A stretch of 64,000 nucleotides of DNA from Coptis chinensis (taxonomy: Eukaryota; Streptophyta; Magnoliopsida; Ranunculales; Ranunculaceae): assembly GCA_015680905.1 (NCBI GenBank), contig CM027384.1, positions 72,821,501 through 72,885,500 of the forward strand, written 5' to 3'. Positions within the stretch are counted from its first letter, which is position 1, and the number at the start of each line of letters is the position of its first letter. Shown here one piece after another: positions 24,113 to 34,400 of the stretch. Below the pieces are notes generated by a model. The model was given only the letters and a program-made list of their open reading frames with translations. It was not told the origin of the DNA and ran no database searches. The translations under genes and the position numbers were made by a program.

Positions 24113-24573
24113 CACAAGTCATTTTTTTAGTAGTGTAGGGATGATAAAGATTGAGGTTTTAGGTTGAATCATTGCGTGAAAGCCTAAATATGATCTCTTT
24201 TCAATGAATAATTCGATTCTTGAATGAAACTAGTTATTAGGTAGATTGATTACTCTTCTCTATAACTTTCTCTTCTATTAAAACCCTATTTTTATTAGTT
24301 TAGTTAATTTAGATTTATTTGAATCCATAGTATAATCGTAGAATAGAAATCTCTCAACAAAGCATTACTCTCACCATTATTTCTTGTGTTAGATTAATTG
24401 GATTCTATTTAGTCTTGATAGATTAAGAATGGAACGAATCCTGACTTTTTAATTTATATTACTTCATTATTATTTGATAGTAGGAATATTTATCTAAGCA
24501 TTTGTTTATGTGATTGATTATTTGTGTTTACGCATAGATAGTTAGTTTACGTAAATTTGTGATTATCACTTGG

Positions 24574-24976
24574 GCTGCATGAAAAAATTGGATGTTGGTA
24601 GCTTCTGGAATGAATGTGATAGACCTTAGTTGTGGGATTGATGTTGAAATATTACGTGGTGCAATATTTCTCTACTATGGAGTTTGGTTAACTTGTGCTT
24701 CAATAACGGATTAAAATGGTTAATTGGATAGTGGAGGTAATACTTGCTGAAACACTTCCTTAGAAAGGTAATAATGAACCTTTTTATTTTAATGTGACAA
24801 AGATAGTAAAATAAACTGTAGTTATCATTCAAAATTAAGGCAATAAGTAGTCATATAGCTACTAATCGAAGGTTCTAAAACTTCTAAACAAATGAAAATG
24901 CATGAACATTCCTAATCAAACTTGGCACAATGATAACTCTTAAAAGAACTGATAATTCCATGTAACTCTATTCTAT
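24574..24976. other. non-coding flank right of the LTR element
   Basis: Continuation of the pre-insertion sequence that stops at 9404. AT-rich; no gene seen. Confidence 0.5.
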
Positions 24977-25617
24977 TCATCATCACTAATGTTGATTATG
25001 TCAGAATCTTCACCAGTTGTCGCGTCCATTTGTTTGTCTTCATCATCACTTATGTTGATTGTTTCAACGTTAGCAATTGATGTTCATAATTCTCTATTTT
25101 CTGTTTCAACATTAGCAAGTGTTGTTCGCAATTCTCTATTTTCTTGTCCAATATGCATGATATCAACATGTAGGCCTTGATTTATTTCATGAAATTGTTC
25201 ATTGGCTTTTGAAGATGTTTGATTTCCTTTGTAGCTTCTTCATGAATCTGACGTAGATGATTGATTTCAGCTCCTTGCTTCTTTAAGTTCTGTGAAGTTG
25301 AAATCTTTGACTTTGAATTTGTACCATTGACGTAGTGATGTGAGAGCATCTTGTGCAGCTTCATTCTCGGCTTTATTCTGTGTTTCTTCAAGAGTTCCAC
25401 AGGATGTTTGCAGGGTTGAATCTTCATCTTCATCATATTTGTCACAGTCTTCTTTAAATATTCCTTTTAGAATAAGAACATCTATTGTTACGGTTGATCC
25501 AAATTTGTCACCCTTCACTTTTGTTGTGTAAACCGGTAGTTTATAAATATTGATTTCCATCAGGATTTGATTCAATATTGCTTTCCTTGAAATATAAAAG
25601 ATTGTATTATGATCCAT
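24977..25617 (-). pseudogene. dsRNA-binding / coiled-coil protein relic
   Basis: From ATG at 25617 the frame reads a partial dsRNA-binding motif: an N-terminal helix (RKAILNQILMEINIYKLPVY), beta strands (YTTKVKGDKFGSTVTID) and, after an acidic insert, the C-terminal helix (KAENEAAQDALTSL). In a second frame (25330-25190) is a coiled coil (AEINHLRQIHEEATKEIKHL). In a third (25190-24977) are two near-repeats of RELRT(T)LANVETENREL followed by NISDDE twice. The last, DSDIINISDDE before a TAG stop, looks like a SUMO-interaction motif. Two frameshifts and one in-frame TGA (near 25085, CGA to TGA by comparison with the neighbouring repeat) break it. The lysine-rich tip of the dsRBM is atypical, so RNA binding is uncertain. 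Confidence 0.5.
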
Positions 25618-27180
25618 ATTGCTGCATATAAATTTTAAGAAAATTAGTATCTTATCTTATGAATAAATTACAAATTTCAATGTAGCTAATGTGTTAAGAT
25701 GATAAATCATGCTCACATATGATGATTGATACCAATCTATGTGATAGTGGTGTAGTTCAATTCAGATAAGTGATATATGTACTAAATATATGTATGTGAT
25801 AAATAGATTTAGAACAGAGCAATAATCAAGAATTCATAGAACAATAAATTTATATGTAACTTTGAAAGTGTAGTAGTTTACCTAGGTGTTGAAGATGGGA
25901 GATGTAAGTCTGCAGGTTGTTTGAACGTGTTATTGATTGATTCTCTAGTATTTATAAGTTAAACTCTTTTGTTTATTTAGAATCCTACTACTTTGAGTGT
26001 TTTATATGGTGTAAAGTTATTGTTTTAGTGTGTTTTTTTATTGGTTATATGATTGGATCCAAATCATAAGTCTACAGTGTTTGTTATTTTTTGGGCGTGT
26101 GTTATTGATTGTGATTTTTTTTTGGTTTATCCAAATAATAAATTTAGGTGACTGGGACTCTTTTGTTTATTTAGATTCCTGCTACTTTGAGTGTTTTATA
26201 CGGTGTAAAGTTATTGTTTTAGTAGTACAATTTCTATGGAGAATCAGGATGCAGTAACAACACCTTGTACAGCTTTGGAAATAATCTGCTTTAACATATC
26301 CCCTTGCTTTGGCGGAATTCTCTTTAAAGGAGCCCATTTATTAGGTGGAGCCTTAGATGCATCTTGCCTCTCGAGTTTATCCTTCCCTCCGTCGTTCAGT
26401 TGATTGCCTATGTTGATACTTATTCTCTAAGCTGTCTCTGTTGCCAATGTTTAGTTTTATTGTTTAACCTCTCAATGTGCATCATGATACATATAAGAGC
26501 AGAGAAAATCGTAGAGACATTGGATCTTTGTATCTATGAGTGATGGATAATGATTTCAATCTGATTAATATGAATTTGATTCCAGCGAAAATTGAGGCTT
26601 TGGTCAAGTTGACTTCAAAGTTTGGGAGGTTCCTGATCTAGTTGAAAAACTGGAAATAGTGCCAAATCTAAACAAGTGCATTTCTTTTGTTTTTGGGGGC
26701 ACAAATGGCTTTGAAATGTGATAATGGTCGGAAAAAGCACTCTTTGAAGGTATATACCGTATACAGTACTTGTGAGGTTATCCAACAATCTTCTTAGGTG
26801 CTGATTTTCCTTATTCATGGATTTCATTCCCCCAATTTTTACTCTATGTATACATATTCTAGTCCAAGTCACAAACACAGTAATAAATTGTAGCATAACT
26901 TATTCATTCAAAATGAATTCCTATTTTTGTTCATCATGCATTAACAACACAAACACAATAATAAATTGTAGCTTATGATCCAATGATAACTAATTCAACC
27001 AAAATGAAATCTTAACATAACTTATGATCGAATGATAACTAATTCCTAATGTCCACTCAGCTATTGAGTTATACTCCTTCTTTGAGTAGAAACTATCTTC
27101 ATTCTAAGTGATTGTCCTATTGAAAAATAATACAGAAAAAGTAATTAAATTTCCATTTGTTTTATTTTGAAAGATTAAAT
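25618..27180. other. region between dsRBM relic and RPA1-like gene
   Basis: AT-rich, with two near copies of TTTATATGGTGTAAAGTTATTG (about 26000 and 26196), a short direct repeat of about 60 bp. A minus-strand exon-like frame at about 26250-26403 reads KAPPNKWAPLKRIPPKQGDM and MLKQIISKAVQGVVTAS before a stop. Another at 26615-26896 reads NKENQHLRRLLDNL. Neither is recognised. They could be further cargo or exons of a gene broken by insertions. Confidence 0.35.
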
Positions 27181-27190
27181 TTACAAAGAC

Positions 27191-27192
<2 letters not shown>

Positions 27193-27260
<68 letters not shown>
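27193..27260. repeat. (TA)n microsatellite
   Basis: About 67 bp of uninterrupted TA dinucleotides, lying in what would be an intron of the RPA1-like gene just after an exon ending ...MQDFRSQ with a GTAACC donor. Confidence 0.97.
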
Positions 27261-27261
<1 letters not shown>

Positions 27262-27591
27262 CGGTTACCTTGAGATCTAAAGTCTTGCATACTTTTTTGG
27301 ATAATAGGGTTTCTTCTGGAGGTTCTGTCATAGATTTTTTTTCGGTTTTCCGTTGTTGGTTTTTCGATAGCAGCTACCTCTGAGTTTGTTTCCTATATTA
27401 ATAGAGAAATGTTCCAACTGTGTTAGAAATTTTTATGGTTATTTTTTAATTAATTGACGTTAGACATGCTGATTAGTACCTTATCTGTAAGATCTATTGT
27501 ATTTGATACCTGCAGTTGTGTCGAAAACAAAAATTGCTATGTAATAATCATATGTATAAATTCTGAAACGACATTTAATGTATATACACAC

Positions 27592-29538
27592 CTCTTCATC
27601 ATTGCTCACAGGACATGCGTACAAAAGAACAAACGATTTTGTGTTATAATTGTTGCTATTATTGGATTCTTTTATGTGAAAATCGAATTTTTTTTCCAAC
27701 AATGCTTTTCAATATCTTCTCAACCATTTCTTTTCCTTTTTTCTAAAATAATTTAAAAAAGAAATGATTAGTGGTTTGTTTAAAGAATTGTAATATATTG
27801 TTTTAATTAAAGATGTTTTTACCTGTTTTTCAATTTTATAGAGTTCATCCTCCGAATGTTTGATCATGACTTTCCCTATATTTCCAAATGCAATTGTGGT
27901 TGTGTAACTTTCATCATTTGTGATTTCGAGTTTTATTTTGTACCTATTTTTCGAAAAGTGAAAAATCAGAAAATAAAAATAAAAAAATAAAGCACCTAAT
28001 TGATCAGAATAGACATGTTTTATAATTTTCCTACATAGTCATACCTTCTAGAATGTTTTGAATATTTTTCACATCTATCACACTAAAGCCTGGAGTTGAT
28101 TTCTTCAAGCTTACTGATGCAGTTTTCGCAAGCTTTATAATACCATAGTAATATGTCGTCATTTAAAATATTAGAAACCTTTGCTCTGCACAGGAATGAC
28201 TTTTCCTATTTATGAAAAATCAAAATAAATTGTATTAACAATATTATATGATATAAATTGTTTAGCGAAGGATGATAAGTAGTTGTTGTTTCCTTTACAG
28301 GGTTATCTTGATTTATGATGTCAGTTAAGCTCTGTATCTCGTCTCCTGTTTTTATTTGTTCTAAATCGTTTTCTTCTTCTTTTTACAGTGCTTCTTCTTT
28401 TATCTGTTGTGCTATGCATGTTTGGAAATTGTTATTACTTTTAGAAAAAAGAAAATAAAATAAATTGAATACAATTAATATGAACTTTTGTTACCTTTCC
28501 ATGATTGAGTCAACTTCAGATATTTGCAAGTTTGTATATATTTTTGTTCCAAATGTTGATTAGAGAAAATATCTTGCGATTTTGGTAAAGTTAACTATCA
28601 TGAATGCAAAGAAATAGTATTTTGAAAACAAAAAAGAAGATGATTACCTTTCCAGTTCTGTACAGAAGTTGATGTTACTATTAACACATAATTTTTGTCC
28701 GGTGAATGAATGAAGTCAGTTGGAATATGATCCATTGCACTACCCCACAATGTGATTCTAAGTACAATGTTTTTGCATTTAATAGTATGAAAAGTAAGAA
28801 TATGTGTAAATAAAAATAAAAATGAACTTTTGAAACATAATATATATAATATATTTGTTATACGTTGTGTCTGCCATGATTATATCTCATATTTTCCTTG
28901 TATTGCCTCCTCTTATGGTTGATGTTTCAACTGCTTTAACCTTCAGTAGTAGTCCTACGACATCTGCAATATATACAAAGTTATTGTCGTAGTTGTTTTG
29001 GTTAAAAAAAATCTATAGGATTAATATAACGTATTACCTGTAAGGGATATGTTGTCCTTGTTTGAGTCAATATCATCTAAAGAAGTGAATGAAAATAGGT
29101 TTTGAGGAATCTGCACATTGTGATTAGTGACAACTTTGATTATAGTAGTGTCATTCAACTCGAGTTTGTAATCATGCGGTGCAACACGGTATTTAGGTGA
29201 ATTGTCACTAATGTCAAAATTTTTAATAAGTAATAGTGCATTTTGTTGCATACGCTTTTCAAACGTCTTTGTTAATTTCACCCCATATTTAGCTTGAATT
29301 TGGTTGCCCTGTATAATACATACAATATAAATTTTTTTATAAACAACAATTAAATAATAAACAGTAAATCTAGTACTAATTAAACACAAACCTGTTCGTC
29401 CATAAGAAGGACTTCTCTGTGTTTGATAGCTAGGGTTTTAGAATAACGATCATCCCACTTTCGCATGACCCTAACTTTTAATTTCCAAGCAGTTTTTGAA
29501 CGGTTGATGGTGTTCAACATATGGTACTGAATTTCCAT
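27592..29538 (-). pseudogene. RPA1-like single-strand DNA-binding protein gene, exons visible
   Basis: A replication protein A large-subunit-like gene; such genes bind ssDNA with tandem OB folds and often ride in plant Helitrons. Exons with GT-AG borders, from the 5' end: 29538-29392 (starts MEIQYHML; TAWKLKVRVMRKWDD), 29308-29038 (OB fold A: KTFEKRMQQNALLLIKNFDI), 28963-28864 (ETSTIRGGNTRKI), 28757-28648 (ITLWGSAMDHIPTDFIHS), about 28430-28299, 28205-28045 (CRAKVSN, WYYKACENC, CDRC: the zinc ribbon of OB fold C), 27943-27823 (RYKIKLEITNDESYTTTIAF) and about 27735-27592. A further exon may lie at 27400-27263. In-frame stops in three exons (28876, 28387 and 28095 areas) show decay. The N-terminal protein-interaction domain of true RPA70 is absent, as in the Helitron-borne group. 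Confidence 0.7.
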
Positions 29539-29539
29539 G

Positions 29540-30027
29540 TTTGTAACCTTTTGTCACAAATTGTATAAAATATTAGAATATTGGAAACACGTCAACAGTT
29601 ATAGTGAAGGTATAAATAATTTATTCTATACAGATTAACATAACCATTTCATATGTAGTTGAATCAATAAATTTGTTTGTCTAAAAAATAAATAAAATAT
29701 ATGAATTGAATATTACCTTGATGGAGGCCGAGATGTTGTATTGAGTTGAGATTTTTGTTTTCTTTGTTTTCTTTGCTCGATTATGAAGATTGATAGATAT
29801 ATTTATAACTTTGGAATACATATAGAATTAGAAGCTTAGTTAAACTCTTTGTTTAGGTATTTGTTTATTTTTAGGATTCTATTGAATGCCGACTCACTTT
29901 GAATTGAAATACATGTATAGACTTTAAAGATAGGTAAAACTCTTTATGAAGTCGACGTGTACAATCGTGATTATTGGTTCCACAAAGGAATTAGAATATT
30001 GAAATGTGTACACATCATTTTCAATCC
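29540..30027. other. 5' flank of RPA1-like gene
   Basis: AT-rich. A possible TATA-like stretch is in ATAGATATATTTATAAC near 29790-29810 (minus direction uncertain). No gene. The left neighbour's 5' end should lie here, but no clear Helitron TC terminus is seen. Confidence 0.35.
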
Positions 30028-30447
30028 ATATAAGCCCATGGCCGGGGTTGTTTCATCCATGAGGATGGGCTTGCTAAATGAACTATATTAGAGTTAAGGT
30101 CCATGTTAAAGTTAACTCGGTATGGTCCTTTATGAATTTGGGCTTTAGGCCTTAGTCCAAAGGATTGGTTATATTACTAAGTGTTACGATTATCTAACGT
30201 GTCCACATTATCTGAAATAGAATAAAAACACGTGTCCACATTATTAGAGAACATTTTTAACTACATTTTCAGTCAAGAAGCTTTGGTTACTCTTCTTTCA
30301 TTTTTTTTTCTTCTCACCTATTTAGTGAGGTATGATTCGGTCAAGCGAACAGTTGAGCTGCATGCACTTGCTACTCGCACATGATTTTCGTTATAATTTT
30401 ATCACCAAGAGTTCCAATTGGTAAGATATAGGATGAATTAAAACTTG
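30028..30447 (-). mobile_element. small non-autonomous Helitron H4 (copy of H2)
   Basis: About 420 bp matching Helitron H2 minus its MITE, at roughly 90% or better by eye, from GCCCATGGCCGGGG at the left (the degraded 3' hairpin) to ATTAAAACTTGAATTA at the right, where homology ends in both copies. CTRR is no longer readable at its left end. It supplies the empty site for the MITE in H2. Confidence 0.6.
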
Positions 30448-30609
30448 AATTAGATGGTTGTAAGAAGAATTTGGATGTTGTTGTGGAATTCTTCAAACTG
30501 CTGACTGCTGACTGAAAATATAGTGAGAGTTGATTGAGTTTCTCTAGACTATAGCTATCTTATTGAACTTACTTAGAGCTAAGTAAGCATCACTACTGTG
30601 GTTCTAACA

Positions 30610-31190
30610 AAATCAGCATGGGCATCGGAGACACAGTCATTGATCTAACTGAGTCGTTGCTGAAGCATCATCGGGATTCTAAGAATTCACAAAAGAATAT
30701 GTTTTGAGAACTATCCTTTGATGCAATTGAGGAGTTTCCTGATCAAGAGAATATACCTAGTGAATGGTGGGCACTACTTGTTGGTTTGGAATTGAGACAA
30801 CTATGGTCCCTTTGTGGAGCTTATATCATTTTATCTATACTTAATATGATGCTTAGTTCAATCACCCAAATGTTTGTTGGACATATTGGAGATTCAGAGT
30901 TTGCTGGTGCATCCATGGCTACTCTTGAACTTTAAGGCCTTGCTTTATGGCTTATGGTAATTAAGTCTTCTAGCTAATGAATTTCATCATTGTATAGGTA
31001 ACCTATCTCTCTGCTTGCTTATGTGCCTAAGAAGATTCATTCTTGTGTACAGTCTGGTATGGCTATTGCAGTTACAATTAGTTGTAGACGGCCTATGGAG
31101 CAAAAAGAATGATCACTTTCGGTGTCATTTGCCAACAGGGCATAATTTTGCACTTGGGAGCAGCAGTACTATTTTCCTTCCTATAGTAAA
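30610..31190 (+). pseudogene. MATE (DTX) efflux transporter fragment
   Basis: Plus-strand pieces of a plant MATE/DETOXIFICATION transporter, a multi-pass H+-coupled antiporter of plasma membrane or tonoplast. They include WWALLVGLELRQLWSLCGAY with the first membrane helix, SITQMFVGHIGDSEFAGASM (the hallmark MFVGHLG...GAS segment, about 30860-30920), then in another frame AYGAKRMITFGVICQQGIIL and HLGAAVLFSFL (about 31090-31185), matching the CGQAYGA loop and third helix. An in-frame stop after ATLEL (near 30933), an earlier one near 30708, and a frameshift near 31090 break it. Only the first quarter of the protein is present. Its orientation is opposite to the neighbouring Helitron genes. Confidence 0.65.
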
Positions 31191-31470
31191 TGTAAGTTTT
31201 ATATACCTGTCAAATAGACATTGCAAAAAGAATGAAAGAATATAGAAAAGAAAAATATAGGTGATATGCTCGTGTTTAATTTAAAAACAAATCAAATAAG
31301 AATTGTGCTTCATATATTGTTGACGACTGCATGATATAGGTAACATCTTCGCCCTGAAATCCATGAAGGCACCTGCATGTAGAAATTTTTTGTCATTTAT
31401 ATGCATGTATCTAGTTGTAAATATACGCTAAGAAATTTTTATGTTTGTATTGTTTACCTGTTTCTCTTTG

Positions 31471-34400
31471 TCATGGGAGATTGTTGAATACTTCTGGATA
31501 GACTATGTTTTTTGTATGTTCGTACAAATCACCGTCTCTATTGTCTAATAATATCTTCAGTCCTTCAGGTGAAGTTACATGTGAAATAGCCACATATAGT
31601 TGTCCGTGTGAGAACACTTGATTTCTTAGGTAAACTCCAACACTTGTCAACATCTGTCCCTGGCTTTTGTTAATTGTCATGCAATAACAAAGCTTTATTG
31701 GGTACTGTAAACGTCGCAATACAAAAGGCCATTTTTTTTTATCAGACTTCATCACAATTCAAGGGATGGTGTGTCGATCTCCTATGTTCCTTCCAGTAAT
31801 GATCATAGCTTCAAGCACAATATCTGACAATGTAGTGATAATAACTCTTGTTTTGTTGCATAGTCCCTTGCTTTGGTTTATGTTTCTGAGAAGCTTTATA
31901 GGAGCACCTTCTTTTAGTTGTAAAGAATGATTGGCCATACCTGCCAGCTGTAAAGTGTTTATGAATTCAGTCGGATACAAAATGTGTTGATTTCCAATCC
32001 CAGCATCTGCTACACATAACGTGTCTTCACTTAAGAACTCATGTATTTCGTCGGGAACAGAAAAGAGAACATATTAATTTATTTTGTCAGCTGATTCATT
32101 TGTAGGAGTTAGAATGCACCTATCTCTCAAGTAGCAAGCTTCAGAATATTTTTTGGAAAAATCTGTGTAGATAGTTTCCACAATTTCATTTATACCATCT
32201 CCTGCTGAATGAATTATAAGGTATTTTGGAATTTTCACCCAGCTAGGTTCTTCACCTTCGCACAATGATTGACTTGGAAGTTTTCCATCACCAATATCCA
32301 GTATCTATTTGTTGAATTCATCATTTGATTTGCTAGAGTCTTTGTTATGCAAACGCATATTTATGGTAAGTCGAAAAATCCTGAAGTGGTGCCATAAATA
32401 CGACCTGTTAATTGAAGTAGACACAATTGTTTCTCTTGATCCTTTCTCTACAACAGGCAATGTTTGTCTAAAGTCACCTCCAAAAACCATTGTTTTCCTC
32501 CAAATAGTTTGTCCTTTAATCTTATATCGGTTTCGACATTATGTCTCCGAAAGTGGCATCAATAGCTTCAAAGTCATTTTTTTACTCATTGGTGCTTCAT
32601 CCCATATGATTAGATCAATTTTCTAAATCAAATATGCCAAGTGGGTGTTTCTATTAATATTGCAAGTGCTGAAGTGTTTAATTGGAATTTTAAACCTTGA
32701 GTGAGCAATCCGTCCACCTGGTAAAAGAAGTGTTGCTACACCTGATGAAGCCACAACAAGTACTATCTTCCTCTATGACCGCAGCTTTGCAATTAGTGTA
32801 TTCCATAGATAAGTCTTTCCTTTACCACCACTTCCATATACAAAGTAAAGACCTCCAGTATTTTCTTGAACTGCATTCATGACAGCATTAAAAACTTCTC
32901 TCTGTTCAACATTCAATCCAAGATGAAGCTGCTCAAATTGTGTGGAGAGAGTAGCACAATCATAATTTAACTCCTCTTGTAGCAGTTTGTTCTCAAGTGC
33001 ATTTGGTTTTGGAATATCAAAACTAAATTCTTTTAGAGTTCGACCGTTTTCATTCATTAGAATCTTAACTTCACGAAGTGTAAATTTTTTAGCTCTTCTT
33101 GAGATAAGGTCAGGTTATCATTACCTTGCTTTACTTGTTGTAATCCAAGTATATCGTCCGAAAGTAGTTCCCAATTCTTATTCCACAATTCAACCAAATC
33201 TGATACCTCACAGAATAATAGAAGTGTCACAAACAATTGTCGCAATGAGTTACTATTAAACCACTTTTCTGCATCTTGAATTACTTTATGCCATTCACTG
33301 TCATCTTGTAGTAAGCCTAGTGCACTACATGCTAATTTGTAATCTGGATGAGTTTTACCATTCACTGTTCTAATGTCTTCAAAACTTTTGGCACCCTTGA
33401 CTATATTTAGAAGCATACGCATGTAAAATCTTTCACCTTGTGTTGGATGTGCATAGCATATTCTACCAATCTTTAGTCCATATTCTCTTTCTGTCCAGAC
33501 CTGTAGAAAGTAACATATTGTAATAAATCAGGCCTAAAATATAGTTCAAATAAAAAAAAAAAAAAAAAAAAATTTTAGAAGCTAGAAAACAGTTTTGTAC
33601 AAACCTTATCATCTTTGTGCCACACAAATAATAATGTAAAGTCAACATACGTCAAATTTCATCCTTTCTCATTAACTTGATTAGTGCGCATCCACTCTGT
33701 GAACATAGTCCTCTTTGATTTGTCTCTTTCAACAATTTCAAAGGTATCTTCATTATCATGAAATATAATATTTTGATCATTTTCAAGATGGAAATTTATA
33801 ACAACCCCAATTTTAAAACAACATAAATTACACTATTTGAATTAAAAATAAATATTATATTATGAAGACTAGCTTGTTCTAGAATTTGTTTGGCTGTTGT
33901 TGATTTTTCAAAATTGTTTTTACTTGAATTTGTTTGTTAGAACTTTTGTGGGTATTTTAGAATCATTTTTGGGCTTGAAAACATTGTTAAAATGTATCCA
34001 TTCATATAGGTATGGACCTTGGGTGTTTTTAGACCCATTTGAAACCCATATGTTAACTTAAACAGACTTAAAACCTTGAATAAACAATACCGCGAATTTC
34101 CTCCTCAGAAAAATCTTATTATTCAAAAAAACAAAACCCTAGCTTCCATTAAAAAGAATATTTTTGATTGAAAAAAATAAAAAAAAAAATGGAAGAAGAA
34201 GAAAAGAGATTGGAGAAAAAGAAGCATTGGTATTTTTTTGCAAATTCAATTTCAGGTGAGCAGTCTAAACCTTATTATTTTTAAATTTAATTGATTAGTT
34301 ATCATATGAATTATATTAGTGATATACTGAATTTATTTATTTTAAATTTTCTAGAAATTTGGGGTGTGACAGTTTGGTATCGGAGCCTTGGTTAGCCTAG

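Larger units (their letters stand above)
18022..24135. mobile_element. CACTA (EnSpm) transposon carrying host fragments
   Basis: 6114 bp with ends CACTACTAAAAAAA and, inverted, CACTACTAAAAAAATGAC. It is flanked by the 3-bp target duplication TAG (18019-18021 and 24136-24138) within the right LTR; the left LTR at about 10370 gives the empty site. Subterminal regions are full of the motif ATGACGG/CCGTCAT, with 62-bp tandem repeats on the left and hairpins at both ends, the usual layout for CACTA transposase-binding regions. No TNP2/DDE transposase or TNPA frame is recognised, so it looks non-autonomous. It carries a WDR55-like frame and a LOG-like fragment (both minus strand) and a stretch that looks organellar. 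18490-19450 is pyrimidine-rich and leader-like; 22400-23700 shows nothing I recognise. Confidence 0.9.
9405..24568 (+). mobile_element. Athila-like Ty3/gypsy element, gag-protease type, with nested CACTA
   Basis: LTRs at 9405-10798 and at 17070-18021 plus 24139-24568, the second split by the CACTA element. Both start TGATAAGAG and end TTATCA. The target duplication CTTGG is at 9400-9404 and 24569-24573. A primer site TGGCACCGCTGCCA (10801-10814) is close to the tRNA-Asp site used by Athila/Tat elements. A TATA-like box is at about 9957 in the left LTR. Parts recognised inside: a gag region (about 12100-13720), an aspartic protease region with DLGASVNLLPF (about 13750-14270), then a proline-rich frame of unknown role (14329-15102) and about 2 kb of non-coding 3' sequence. 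No reverse transcriptase, RNase H or integrase is recognised, so it would depend on a relative. It is broken, with a handful of breaks in gag. The LTRs look roughly 95% alike by eye, so moderately young. Confidence 0.85.

Noticed and set aside
27454-27756. 100-codon plus-strand frame opposite an RPA1-like exon
   Set aside because: It is the antisense shadow of the exon FHIKESNNSNNYNTK on the minus strand.
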